DNA of 64,000 nucleotides from an uncultured Candidatus Melainabacteria bacterium (GTDB taxonomy: Bacteria; Cyanobacteriota; Vampirovibrionia; Gastranaerophilales; Gastranaerophilaceae), in the NCBI GenBank assembly GCA_934757155.1, contig CAKVLI010000001.1, positions 248,001-312,000 of the forward strand, written 5' to 3'. Position 1 is the first letter of the stretch; each line of letters opens with the position of its first letter. This document shows positions 32,451-41,839 of the stretch, piece by piece. A program made the position numbers and the translations under genes. The notes under the pieces are model-generated. The model saw only the letters and a list, made by a program, of their open reading frames with translations, made no database searches and was not told the DNA's origin.

Positions 32451-33547
32451 TGAATTATTTGTATTTTTTATACATAGAATTCCTTGCGAAACATAATATC
32501 CCGCAAATATTCGGGGATATAACTTTTTATGTCATACCTCTTTGTATTATCTTCGCTGTATTACTGGTTGTAATTCTTGCGTTGGTTCTGGCTGAGCGAA
32601 AACTTCTCGGATTTTTCACCCAAAGAAAAGGACCTAACAGAGTCGGATTTTGGGGTGTTTTACAAACAGTTGCAGACGCACTCAAGTTGTTGTGCAAAGA
32701 AAACATCACACCAAAAGGTGTAAACAGATTTTTGTTTAACCTTGCACCGACTTTGATTTTTATTCCTGTAATGATTGCACTCGGACTAATTCCGTATAGC
32801 GCAGAATTTACCTTCATGAATTTTCAAACAAATCTTTTGATACTAATCATAATCGGCACACTCCCTGTCTTGTGCATTCTGCTGGCAGGCTGGGCAAGCA
32901 ACAACAAGTATTCACTTTTCGGCGCGATGAGAAATGTTTCTCAAATCCTTGCTTATGAGCTACCTGTTGCATTCACGGCTCTATCCATTATGGTTTTAGC
33001 ATCTTCAATGAACCTGACTCAAATCACGCTTGCACAAAGCAGCAAATGGGGTGTTTTTGGCTGGTTCGCATTCCCTTGCTTTATCGGGTTTGTAATAATG
33101 TTTATCTGCACTCTTGCAGAACTCAATCGTTGCCCGTTTGATTTGCCGGAAGCGGAAAGCGAATTAATCTGCGGATATAATACCGAGTATTCGGGAATGA
33201 GATTTGCAATGCTCTATTTGAGCGAATACGGAATGTTGTTCGCAAATGCTCTATTGCTCTCAATCCTTTTCCTTGGCGGGTACCTTTCACCTTTCGGAAA
33301 ATATTTAAGCACATTTATTTTCCCTGAAAATATCAGTGGAATAATGATATATTTTGAACAAGCATTTTGGCTCTTTGCGAAGTCTTTTGCTTTGATATTT
33401 ATTGTAATTTGGATTCGCGCAACACTTCCGAGAATGGCGGCTTTTGATTTGCTAAAATTCTCTTGGACGATTTTGCTTCCTGTTTCAATATTGAACCTGT
33501 TCTTGATGATAATACTCAAATATATTGCGGGAGGTGCTTGTGTTTAA
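32450..33547 (+). CDS. nuoH: Complex I subunit H
   Basis: A 365-aa membrane subunit at the junction of the two arms, with about eight membrane segments. Conserved loops are seen: AERKLLGFFTQRKGPNRVG, AELNRCPFDLPEAESELICG and IWIRATLPR. The Glu-rich loop is intact. The start is coupled to nuoD, and the end overlaps nuoI by 8 bases. Confidence 0.94.
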   Translation: MNYLYFLYIEFLAKHNIPQIFGDITFYVIPLCIIFAVLLVVILALVLAERKLLGFFTQRKGPNRVGFWGVLQTVADALKLLCKENITPKGVNRFLFNLAPTLIFIPVMIALGLIPYSAEFTFMNFQTNLLILIIIGTLPVLCILLAGWASNNKYSLFGAMRNVSQILAYELPVAFTALSIMVLASSMNLTQITLAQSSKWGVFGWFAFPCFIGFVIMFICTLAELNRCPFDLPEAESELICGYNTEYSGMRFAMLYLSEYGMLFANALLLSILFLGGYLSPFGKYLSTFIFPENISGIMIYFEQAFWLFAKSFALIFIVIWIRATLPRMAAFDLLKFSWTILLPVSILNLFLMIILKYIAGGACV

Positions 33548-33926
33548 GAAAATAAGATACATTCTCCTTAGCATGAATACCGTTTTCAAGCATCTTTTCA
33601 GACGTCCTGTAACTTTGGAGTATCCTGAAAAGAAAAAAGAACCGCCTGAAAACTTCCGCGGAAAACCGATTGTAGACAATTGCATAAAATGCGGAACTTG
33701 TTTCAGAGTTTGTCCAACCGGCGCAATCAGATTTGAGGATGACACAATTGTAATAGATTTGAAGAAATGTATATTCTGCGGAAACTGTGCTTACTACTGC
33801 CCTAAAGGCGCAATCAAAATGAGCAAAGAATACGAACTTGCAACAGATAATGTTGAAGATTTAAAATTGAAATATATAAACTCTATCCCCCTTAGGGAGG
33901 AGGATAGAGGGGGTGGTGAATGTTGA
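33540..33926 (+). CDS. nuoI: Complex I subunit I, two 4Fe-4S clusters
   Basis: A 128-aa ferredoxin-like subunit with two complete ligand sets, CIKCGTCFRVCP and CIFCGNCAYYCP, which bind clusters N6a and N6b. It is shorter than E. coli NuoI (180 aa), with a reduced C-terminus. A GTG at 33540 with GGGAGG 5 bases before it overlaps the nuoH stop; an earlier in-frame TTG is rejected. In enzymes lacking NuoEFG this subunit is where ferredoxin or another donor would hand over electrons. Confidence 0.93.
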   Translation: MFKKIRYILLSMNTVFKHLFRRPVTLEYPEKKKEPPENFRGKPIVDNCIKCGTCFRVCPTGAIRFEDDTIVIDLKKCIFCGNCAYYCPKGAIKMSKEYELATDNVEDLKLKYINSIPLREEDRGGGEC

Positions 33927-33978
33927 AACATCAACCCTCATTTAAGGCAAGTAATTTGAAACAAAAGGTAAAACATAT

Positions 33979-34503
33979 ATGAATGGAATAGATAATCCGA
34001 TAATTTTTTATCCTGCAGCGGTCGTAATGATATTGACGGCTATACTTGCCGTCAAATTCAAAAACCTTTTCTACTCGCTTTTGTGTGCAATAGTTGTGTT
34101 TTTCCTGGCGGGGATGTTTTTCTATGTACTCGGCTCTGAATACAATGCCGTGATACAAATCGCCGTATATGGCGTCGCTGTTCCTGTGATTTTGGGACTT
34201 GGGATAATGTTCACGGACACAAAAAACAATAAAAAAAGTTCTGAGTCTTCTCTAAAATATATGATGTTGCTCTGTTGCGGAATATTTATTTTAACCTTAA
34301 TCTATCTTGGGATGACCTCCTTGGTTGTAATTCCGCAAGGATTTAACATTGCAGAAAGCCATGCCGGAAACCCACTCGGTGCAATGAATGCATTTTCAAA
34401 CGGAATATTTATAAAATATGTTTGGGCATTTGAACTTGTTTCAATAATTCTTACGATAATTGTTGCGGGTTTAACTATGTTCAAGAAAAGGGAGAGGAGC
34501 TAA
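33979..34503 (+). CDS. nuoJ: Complex I subunit J
   Basis: A 174-aa membrane subunit with five predicted segments and the family stretch YNAVIQIAVYGVAVPVILG (the pi-bulge helix region of segment 3). It lies 52 bases after nuoI and 2 bases before nuoK. Confidence 0.88.
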   Translation: MNGIDNPIIFYPAAVVMILTAILAVKFKNLFYSLLCAIVVFFLAGMFFYVLGSEYNAVIQIAVYGVAVPVILGLGIMFTDTKNNKKSSESSLKYMMLLCCGIFILTLIYLGMTSLVVIPQGFNIAESHAGNPLGAMNAFSNGIFIKYVWAFELVSIILTIIVAGLTMFKKRERS

Positions 34504-34505
34504 TT

Positions 34506-34814
34506 ATGAGCGAAATCACTCTTTATCATTATTTGTTTTTAGGTCTGGCATTGTTTGTAATCGGGATTGCAGGTTCAATTCTGTCCAAACACGTTATAAA
34601 AGTCCTTATATCAATAGAATTCATTCTTACAGGAGTTAATATCAATTTTGTAACCTTCGCATCTTATTGCGACAATGTTAATTTTAACGGATATGTAATG
34701 GCATTGTTTTATGTGGCAATCGGAGCGGTAGAATTGGCTGTTGCACTTTACATTTTCTATCTGATGTACGAAAAAAAACAGACTGAAAATATAGATAAAT
34801 ACGGAGATTTGTAA
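34506..34814 (+). CDS. nuoK: Complex I subunit K
   Basis: A 102-aa membrane subunit with three segments and the conserved Glu residues in SIEFILTGVNINFV and IGAVELAVAL, which belong to the proton pathway. The length is normal. The following nuoL starts one base after its stop codon. Confidence 0.93.
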   Translation: MSEITLYHYLFLGLALFVIGIAGSILSKHVIKVLISIEFILTGVNINFVTFASYCDNVNFNGYVMALFYVAIGAVELAVALYIFYLMYEKKQTENIDKYGDL

Positions 34815-34815
34815 T

Positions 34816-36675
34816 TTGACGGATATAATTTTAGATAACATATATTTAATACTTTTGTTACCGTTCTGGATTTTCCTGATAATTATGTGCGGAAGATTCT
34901 TCTCTGTTTACGTGAATAAAAAAATCATCTATTTTCTGACTCTGCTTTCATCATTCTTGGGCATAATCCTATGCGGAACAGCTTTGTGGAAACTCGGATA
35001 CGAAAGAGTAATCGAAAGCAGCGCACCTTTTATAAAAATAAATGATTTTATTCTGTCTTTCGGACTTTATGTCGACAGAACTGCTCTTATTTTCGCATTC
35101 ATTCTGTTTTTAACAAGCTTTGCAGTACAAATGTTTTCTATCTCATTTATGAAAAACGAAAAGAAAACATATCGTTTTTATGCGTTATTAAATCTTTTCA
35201 ATTTCTCAATGGCTGGATTATTTTTCAGTCCAAACCTGTTCCAAACATATGTCTTTTGGGAGCTTGTCGGAATCGTATCTTACCTTTTGATTGGATTTGA
35301 ATACTTTAAAAAAGAAAAATCCTTGGCATCAAAAAAAGTTCTGATAATAAACAGAATCGGCGACACTGCACTCCTCACCGGAATAATTTTAAGCTCGTAT
35401 TTTGTTTATGAATATTCAGGAAACCTCAGCCTAACAACACTTTCGTTTTCTGACATGCCGGCAATTTCCACCTTTGTGTACGCATACACTTCTACTCCGC
35501 TCTTTTGGGTAATTTGCTCACTGTTCATAATCGGAGCCGGAGTAAAATCCGCACAATTCCCATTCTACACTTGGCTTATTGATGCAATGGAAGCAAAACT
35601 CCCTGTAAGTGCGCTTCTTCACTCTGCTACAATGGTTGCATCCGGTGTATATATACTAATCAGGCTTACAGGATTTTTCACGCTTGAAGAAATTCTGTTA
35701 AAAGGAATTGCAATCCTCGGACTTTTAACCGCGGTTATTTGTTCGCTTTCAGCCTGCGCCCAAACTCATCCGAAAAAGGTTTTGGCTTATTCAACCTCTG
35801 CTCAACTCGGTTTGATGTTTTTCGCAATCGGAATTTTGAACATACAAGCTGCTATTGCGTTTTTTGCAGCACACGCATTTATTAAAACAACTCTGTTTCT
35901 CACTCTTCCGCGAGAAAACGAAAAATGGAATTATGTAAACTTCGTTCTATTCTTGGTTAGCGGTCTGTCATTATCAGGAATTGTTTTTGCAGGTTTGGCA
36001 TCAAAAGAAATGTTGTTTATGAACCTCGGAAACACAGCGGGAATAATTTTCTCTATAATATCCTTCCTGACGGCTTTCTATATTATAAGAATTGCGCTTG
36101 TCGTTGCTGATAATCAAGGATTAGAAAAGGTATGCCCTAAGAGACTCGAACTTTTTGCAAATATAATTCTTCTCATCTTAAATATTACATTATATTTCTA
36201 TTTGAGAAAATTTGCCGTTTACAAAATTGCCGAACCATTCTGGTGGGCGGTCTTTGCGTGGGGATTTGTTTATATCTTGTACATAAGAAATGCGTTCTAT
36301 AAAATCCCTGTTCTGTATCCAGTTTGCCTAAACGGATTTTATCTGGATAAATTCTATATGACAGTAGTTACAAAGGTTTATGATTCAATTTCTTGCGCTT
36401 CAAATTGGATTGATAAAAATGTGTTTGGCTGCTACAAGCCCTTCCTTGGAACAGCTTCCGGACTGGTAAAATCAGTGGGTTTTATTGAAACAAGAATTAT
36501 GAACGGCGCAGTAAGGGTTATTACCGGCACGTCTAAAAAATTATCCTATTTGGAATCTAAACTCCAAAGCGGAAATATTCAAAATTACAACGCTTATGCG
36601 TTTATTATAATCACAGTAATACTAACTTGCCTTATTATGGCTTACACGGCTATTATGGTCAATCTAGGAGGATAA
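34816..36675 (+). CDS. nuoL: Complex I subunit L, antiporter-like
   Basis: A 619-aa antiporter-like membrane subunit with about 14-16 segments and the long lateral helix region at the C-terminus. Conserved blocks: WELVGIVSYLLIGFEYF, SAQFPFYTWLIDAMEAKLPV and HSATMVASGVY. The start is TTG at 34816 with GGAG 9 bases before it. The middle part around residues 350-450 is somewhat shortened relative to E. coli. Confidence 0.92.
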   Translation: MTDIILDNIYLILLLPFWIFLIIMCGRFFSVYVNKKIIYFLTLLSSFLGIILCGTALWKLGYERVIESSAPFIKINDFILSFGLYVDRTALIFAFILFLTSFAVQMFSISFMKNEKKTYRFYALLNLFNFSMAGLFFSPNLFQTYVFWELVGIVSYLLIGFEYFKKEKSLASKKVLIINRIGDTALLTGIILSSYFVYEYSGNLSLTTLSFSDMPAISTFVYAYTSTPLFWVICSLFIIGAGVKSAQFPFYTWLIDAMEAKLPVSALLHSATMVASGVYILIRLTGFFTLEEILLKGIAILGLLTAVICSLSACAQTHPKKVLAYSTSAQLGLMFFAIGILNIQAAIAFFAAHAFIKTTLFLTLPRENEKWNYVNFVLFLVSGLSLSGIVFAGLASKEMLFMNLGNTAGIIFSIISFLTAFYIIRIALVVADNQGLEKVCPKRLELFANIILLILNITLYFYLRKFAVYKIAEPFWWAVFAWGFVYILYIRNAFYKIPVLYPVCLNGFYLDKFYMTVVTKVYDSISCASNWIDKNVFGCYKPFLGTASGLVKSVGFIETRIMNGAVRVITGTSKKLSYLESKLQSGNIQNYNAYAFIIITVILTCLIMAYTAIMVNLGG

Positions 36676-36682
36676 CAGGTAA

Positions 36683-38173
36683 ATGGAAATGTTTTTATCT
36701 ATACCATTTTTAATATTTATGCCGATGGTGGCGTCTTTTCTTATTATGTCGCCGCTGTTTACTAACAACGAAATCTATATAAGACGTTTCGCTAAAGGTG
36801 TTTGCAGTTTTCATTTTCTGTACGTAATATTTATGTTGATATTTTTCAACTCAGCAAACCCTTATGAAGCACAAATAAGCTTTTTCGGGCTGGATTGGAT
36901 TCAATCATTAGGTGTTAAATTCTCTTTCAAGATTGACGCAATCGGAATGATATTGACCGCCCTAACTTCGTTTGTATTTCTGCTCGCATCAATTTCAAGC
37001 AAATTAAACATAAGAAAAAATCACAAGTTTTATTATTCAATGCTGTTACTCTTGATGAGTGCGATTTTGGGTATATTCACCTCAAACGATATGTTCGTAT
37101 TCTTTATGTTCTGGGAGCTGGAACTCATCCCTGCATACTTCTTGATTGGCGGCGGATTTGGCTCTGAAAGTTCTGCCGGTGAGGCTAAAAAATCTGCGGT
37201 AAAATTCGTATTATTTACCTTCCTCGGAAGTATGTTCATGTTGCTCGGGATTTTGCTTTTGCACTACTACAACTACATTTCAAACGGTATTTTGTCTGCA
37301 ACATTCGCTGATATTATGACCTCCCCTATTCCTGACGGAATAGAATACCTAATTGCAGTGTGTTTCTTAATAGGTTTTGGAGTAAAACTCCCTATTATTC
37401 CGCTTCACACGTGGTTACCTGACGCGCACACAAACGCACCGACTCCTGTTAGTATGATTCTTGCGGGAATTCTCCTCAAAACCGGAGCTTACGGTATTTT
37501 CAGATTTAACTACCAAATAATGAATGAAACCTTTTCGCATATCGCGCCGATTTTGGCAATTCTTGCCTTGATAAATATTATCTATACAGCTTTTGTGGCG
37601 TATTCACAAACCGATATCAAAAGAATTGTCGCATATTCAAGTATTTCTAATATGGGTTTAATCCTCCTTGGTTTATGCGCCCTAAACCATATCGGGCTTT
37701 CAGCCTCAGTATTTCACATGGTAGCTCACGCACTCGTAACTTGCGGATTGTTCATGATTTGCGGAATTGTTTACCTGAGATGTAAAACACGTAACATCAA
37801 CGAACTCGGCGGAATTGCATCACATATGCCTCGCTTGTTCGGATTTTCTGTGTTAATTGTTTTGGCATCAATCGGAATCCCTGCATTCGCACCGTTTATC
37901 AGTGAAGTTTTGACCATAATGGGAGCTTTGTTCTCAAACCTCGGTTTAACCCTCAAACTCACAGCGGTGTTTGCACTACCGCTATTAATCGTAAGTTCTT
38001 GTTATATGCTCAAGTTCCTTCATTGCGGATTCTTTGGAGAAGTTCAAGATAGGTTTGAAAAAATTAACGATATTTCGGTACACGAATTTGTTGTCCTCGC
38101 ATCAATTACAGCAGGATTGATTCTTTTCGGAATATTCCCGTCGGTATTACTTAACCTTGCAGGAGTGATTTAG
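36683..38173 (+). CDS. nuoM: Complex I subunit M, antiporter-like
   Basis: A 496-aa antiporter-like subunit. Signature blocks: FWELELIPAYFLIGGGFGSE, the conserved Lys stretch FGVKLPIIPLHTWLPDAHTN, AYGIFRFN and YSSISNMGLILLGL. About 14 membrane segments. It runs directly into nuoN without a gap. Confidence 0.94.
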   Translation: MEMFLSIPFLIFMPMVASFLIMSPLFTNNEIYIRRFAKGVCSFHFLYVIFMLIFFNSANPYEAQISFFGLDWIQSLGVKFSFKIDAIGMILTALTSFVFLLASISSKLNIRKNHKFYYSMLLLLMSAILGIFTSNDMFVFFMFWELELIPAYFLIGGGFGSESSAGEAKKSAVKFVLFTFLGSMFMLLGILLLHYYNYISNGILSATFADIMTSPIPDGIEYLIAVCFLIGFGVKLPIIPLHTWLPDAHTNAPTPVSMILAGILLKTGAYGIFRFNYQIMNETFSHIAPILAILALINIIYTAFVAYSQTDIKRIVAYSSISNMGLILLGLCALNHIGLSASVFHMVAHALVTCGLFMICGIVYLRCKTRNINELGGIASHMPRLFGFSVLIVLASIGIPAFAPFISEVLTIMGALFSNLGLTLKLTAVFALPLLIVSSCYMLKFLHCGFFGEVQDRFEKINDISVHEFVVLASITAGLILFGIFPSVLLNLAGVI

Positions 38174-39610
38174 ATGATAAACGATTTTTTTAATATATTA
38201 CTTCCACAAGGTTGTTTAGCTGTATTCATAATGCTACAGCTCATATTATCAATGTTTTTGTCACCGAGATATTTTAGATTTGCACGGTTGATTTCCGCAA
38301 TCGGAATATCTTTCAGCATTGTACTATTGACAACGGTTCAAACAGAACCGCAATATTTTGGAATGCGTAACAGTATAATGTCAGACAGCTACACGCTTTT
38401 GTTCCATTTCATAATCTTGCTTTGCGGATTTTTCGTGGTTTTGCTTACAAAAAATCTCGTAAAAGAAAGAAAACAAAACGCGTATACTTTCCACGCAATC
38501 CTTTTGACTGCACTTTTTGGCGCAATGAATGTTGTATCTGCAAATGATTTTCTGACACTTTTTATATCTGTTGAATTATTGAGTTTCCCGACATATTTTT
38601 TAATCGCCTCAAAACGCGGCTATGTTTCAAAGGAAGCCTCTTTTAAATACCTTATTACAAGTGCTGTCGCTACAGGAGTATTCTTGTTCGGAGCTTCATA
38701 TTTGTACGGACTGACTTCCAGCATCAATTTGAGTGAAATATACGAGATTGTTATTGAAAGAGAGCCATCTCTTCTTTATTCTTTTTCAGGAATTATGATT
38801 GTCCTCGGTTTGATTTCAAAACTCGCAATTTTCCCTTTCGCAAACTGGGTTGTAGATGTTTATAAAGGCTGTGAAACCTCTGTTTTGGCTTTTTTATCTA
38901 CCGTTCCGAAAATCGCATTATTCGGTATAATCTGTCGTCTTTTGGTTTTCCCGCTCGGAAGCAGTTTTGAATTGACCTTCGTAATCGCAATTTTATCACT
39001 GCTAACCGCACTTTGGGCAAACGCTTACGCAATAAAAGAAAGAAACGTAAAAGTAATCCTTGCCTGCTCTGCAGCTGCAAATTCCTCTTACGTATTACTT
39101 GCAGCAAGCTTGGTTTCCGTTTACAACCTTTCAACCGTTATTTTCTATTTAATATGTTATGTTTTAATGAATATCGCGGTCTTCGCATTTTTAAATATAA
39201 CGGAATATTCCGGTATCGGAATGGAATACACAGATTTCAAGGGTTTGTTCCACAAAAATCACGGACTTGCAGGTGCTTACGCGATTTCTATAATCGGACT
39301 TGCGGGATTTCCGATAACTTCCGGCTTCGTATCAAAAATTTATCTCTTTACAGCAATCGCAAATTCAGGATTAATTTTTGTTCCGTTCTTGCTTGCACTA
39401 TTGATTTTGACGGTTATCGCGCTTTATTATTACCTGAAACTTATTCTGCCACTATTTGAATATCAGGATAAAAATATTTTTGTACCGATTTTAAAAACAG
39501 TTTACTCCCAAAAATTTGTTTTGGTATTTTGTACAATAGCGACAGTTATTATCGGTATTTATCCGGAGAAATTAATCGAACTTTGTAGATTTATTGCATA
39601 TAATATATAA
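38174..39610 (+). CDS. nuoN: Complex I subunit N, antiporter-like
   Basis: A 478-aa antiporter-like subunit. It has FLTLFISVELLSFPTYFLIA, SKLAIFPFANWVVDVYKGCE and GLAGFPITSGFVSKIYLF, typical of NuoN. Its ATG follows the nuoM stop directly. It is the last complex I gene; the total is 11 subunits, all in one direction. Confidence 0.93.
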   Translation: MINDFFNILLPQGCLAVFIMLQLILSMFLSPRYFRFARLISAIGISFSIVLLTTVQTEPQYFGMRNSIMSDSYTLLFHFIILLCGFFVVLLTKNLVKERKQNAYTFHAILLTALFGAMNVVSANDFLTLFISVELLSFPTYFLIASKRGYVSKEASFKYLITSAVATGVFLFGASYLYGLTSSINLSEIYEIVIEREPSLLYSFSGIMIVLGLISKLAIFPFANWVVDVYKGCETSVLAFLSTVPKIALFGIICRLLVFPLGSSFELTFVIAILSLLTALWANAYAIKERNVKVILACSAAANSSYVLLAASLVSVYNLSTVIFYLICYVLMNIAVFAFLNITEYSGIGMEYTDFKGLFHKNHGLAGAYAISIIGLAGFPITSGFVSKIYLFTAIANSGLIFVPFLLALLILTVIALYYYLKLILPLFEYQDKNIFVPILKTVYSQKFVLVFCTIATVIIGIYPEKLIELCRFIAYNI

Positions 39611-39628
39611 TTGAAGTCGAGGTGAAGT

Positions 39629-40024
39629 ATGAAAGCAGCTGAATATTTTAATCAAGGTTATTCTTGCTCAGAGAGCATTGTAAAATGGGCAATTGAAGAA
39701 GGATTAGTCCCGAAAGAACTTCTTTCCTGCGCAACATCTTTTTCAGGCGGAATGGGTTCAGGGTGTCTTTGCGGTGCAATCGCAGGTTCACAAATGGTTA
39801 TCGGATATCTTTACGGAAGAGAAAACTCTAACGGAAACGAAATTTGTGCAAGAGCAAAAGCAAGAGAGATGATTCAAAGATTTACGGAAAAACACAAAGC
39901 TACTTGCTGCAGAGTGCTTACACGAGGAATGGATATGGCAAGTCCTGAAAGAAAAGCTCATTGCACAAATATGGTAGAAGAATGTTCAAAAATCTTAGAA
40001 GAAATAATCAAGGTGAAAGTCTAG
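39629..40024 (+). CDS. C_GCAxxG_C_C family redox-type protein
   Basis: A 131-aa protein of the C_GCAxxG_C_C family. The motif is GSGCLCGAIAGS with further Cys in YSCSES, LSCA, TCCRVL, AHCT and EECS, so the chain holds nine Cys and may bind a metal cluster or undergo redox change. The biochemical function of the family is not established. It is 18 bases after nuoN with a GAGGTGAAG ribosome-binding site and no terminator between, so it is probably the last gene of the nuo operon. That context suggests a link to electron transfer. Confidence 0.8.
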   Translation: MKAAEYFNQGYSCSESIVKWAIEEGLVPKELLSCATSFSGGMGSGCLCGAIAGSQMVIGYLYGRENSNGNEICARAKAREMIQRFTEKHKATCCRVLTRGMDMASPERKAHCTNMVEECSKILEEIIKVKV

Positions 40025-40025
40025 T

Positions 40026-40054
40026 TTGTGCAATTTAAAAAATTCAGGTATACT
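40026..40054 (+). promoter_or_regulatory. Promoter of the formyltransferase gene
   Basis: TTGTGC, a 17-base spacer and TATACT, 10 bases before the ATG at 40065. The leader would be about 4 bases, too short for a ribosome-binding site. Confidence 0.5.
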
Positions 40055-40064
40055 TAAGTAGAAG

Positions 40065-41006
40065 ATGTTTAACAGAACCGCATATAAAAAAAGAATATTA
40101 TTTGTCGGAATTCCTGATATGGCATATATTGGGCTTGACGGACTTCTTATGGCAGGGGTTAATATTGTGGGTGTTTTAGGACCCAAAAAAGACCATAGTA
40201 TGTTCAACGATTTCAGAAATTTTGTGCTCTCCAGAAGGTTGAACTACATTGATTACGACGAATTAGACGAAGAACAATTGGTCAACAAAATAAAGGCGCT
40301 AAATATTGATGTGGCTGTTGTATGTTCTTTTAATTACAAAATCCCGAAAGTTCTTATGAATGCGGTGAAAGACGGATTTATAAATGTTCATCCGTCAATG
40401 CTTCCAAAATACAGAGGCGGAAATCCTTATTCAAGAGTACTTATGAATGGTGAAACTGAAACAGGTGTAACTATTCATTTTATGGATGAAAGCTTTGATA
40501 CAGGCGATATAATTGCACAAAAAGCTTATCACATCCATTCAAAAGCGACAATGGGAACTCTGTTTAATGAATTAAACGTTCTCGGAATTGAGCTTTTACT
40601 ACAAGTTTTGCAAACATACGAAACACAAGAATTGCCAAGAATTAAACAACCGGTAGGTGATTTTATTTCCGGAAAAGGTCTGGATGAAAGAGAAATTTTC
40701 ATCAACTATAACAAAACCGCAGAAGAAATCGAACGCTTTGTCAGGGCATTAAACCCATTCATATTGGCGAGTACAACCTTCCGCGGAAATTTAATGAAAA
40801 TTATGAAAGCGGAAGTTGCATCAGATGCTTTCTGCATACCGCATCCTGCCGGAACAGTTGCAAAAATTGAAGATGACAAGTTCTTTATTGCAACATCAAA
40901 AGGTTTAATCGTGCCGACTGTTTTGCAGTTCGGAAGCTTCTTTATCGGAGATAGCAAAGATTTTATAAGAATCGTCAACCCGAAAATCGGAGAAGAATTT
41001 AAGTAG
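40065..41006 (+). CDS. Formyltransferase-family protein (Fmt/ArnA-like)
   Basis: A 313-aa enzyme of the 10-formyltetrahydrofolate-dependent transferase family. The catalytic Asn and His are in INVHPSMLPKYRGG and the Asp in ESFDTGDII, so it should be active. The C-terminal 100 residues resemble the Fmt C-terminal barrel. It may be methionyl-tRNA formyltransferase, but HPSMLPKYRGGNPY is closer to sugar-modifying formyltransferases such as ArnA than to classical Fmt (HASLLPRWRG). The substrate is open. It is followed after 9 bases by an endonuclease IV-like gene. Confidence 0.75.
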   Translation: MFNRTAYKKRILFVGIPDMAYIGLDGLLMAGVNIVGVLGPKKDHSMFNDFRNFVLSRRLNYIDYDELDEEQLVNKIKALNIDVAVVCSFNYKIPKVLMNAVKDGFINVHPSMLPKYRGGNPYSRVLMNGETETGVTIHFMDESFDTGDIIAQKAYHIHSKATMGTLFNELNVLGIELLLQVLQTYETQELPRIKQPVGDFISGKGLDEREIFINYNKTAEEIERFVRALNPFILASTTFRGNLMKIMKAEVASDAFCIPHPAGTVAKIEDDKFFIATSKGLIVPTVLQFGSFFIGDSKDFIRIVNPKIGEEFK

Positions 41007-41015
41007 GGATTTTTT

Positions 41016-41834
41016 ATGGAGAAATTGAATTTTTTAACAGCAGGAGTTCCGCTCAGTGCAGGTAACAAAGGCTACGGGCGCGGATTTGAAATATTAGATG
41101 AGATGAATTTGGATGGACTCGAATTGGAATTCGTACACGGAGTAAGAATTTCTGACGCGAGCCGTGAAATTGTCGGAGCTTCGAAAAAAGTTCTCACCGC
41201 ACACGCACCGTTTTATGTAAACCTCAATGCAAGAGAAGAAGAAAAGGTTGAAGCGAGTGTTCAGAGAATTATTGAAACAGCCGTAACTGCAGAAGAACTC
41301 GGCGGTTACAGCATTACTTACCATGCCGGATTTTACCTTGGACAAGAAAAAGAAATTGTTTATGAAAAAATCAGAAAACAGACTGAAATCATAACCGAAA
41401 GCTTAAAAAAGAACGGAAACAAGATTTGGATAAGACCGGAAACTACCGGAAAGGTTACCCAATGGGGCGATTTGGAAGAAATCGTAAGACTTTCAAAAGA
41501 GTTTGAACAAGTTCTTCCGTGTGTTGATTTTTCGCACCTTCATGCCAGATATAACGGAATAGTAAACACTTATGACGAATTTTCCGCAATCTTTGAGAAA
41601 ATCGGAAAAGAGTTAGGACAAGTTGCTTTGGATAATTTCCACGCACACATTGCAGGAATTGACTACAGCGCAAAAGGCGAAAAGAAACATTTGAATCTTG
41701 AAGAATCTGATTTTAATTACAAAGATTTGCTCAAAGCGTTCAAAGCGTTCAACGTAAAAGGTGCAATCGTCTGTGAAAGCCCAAATATCGAAGAAGACGC
41801 CAAGTTGCTTAAAGAGTATTATTTGAGTTTGTAA
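41016..41834 (+). CDS. Endonuclease IV-like TIM-barrel protein
   Basis: A 272-aa protein of the AP endonuclease family 2 / xylose-isomerase-like barrel. Metal-ligand blocks resemble Nfo: LTAHAPFYVNLNA, ITYHAGFY, RPETTGK, CVDFSHLHARYNG and FHAHIAGI. Nfo cleaves abasic sites in DNA using three zinc ions. The length fits. It lies between the formyltransferase and ribD in one run with gaps of 9 and 5 bases. A sugar isomerase role cannot be excluded, but the order of His/Glu/Asp motifs favours DNA repair. Confidence 0.75.
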   Translation: MEKLNFLTAGVPLSAGNKGYGRGFEILDEMNLDGLELEFVHGVRISDASREIVGASKKVLTAHAPFYVNLNAREEEKVEASVQRIIETAVTAEELGGYSITYHAGFYLGQEKEIVYEKIRKQTEIITESLKKNGNKIWIRPETTGKVTQWGDLEEIVRLSKEFEQVLPCVDFSHLHARYNGIVNTYDEFSAIFEKIGKELGQVALDNFHAHIAGIDYSAKGEKKHLNLEESDFNYKDLLKAFKAFNVKGAIVCESPNIEEDAKLLKEYYLSL

Positions 41835-41839
41835 AACAA

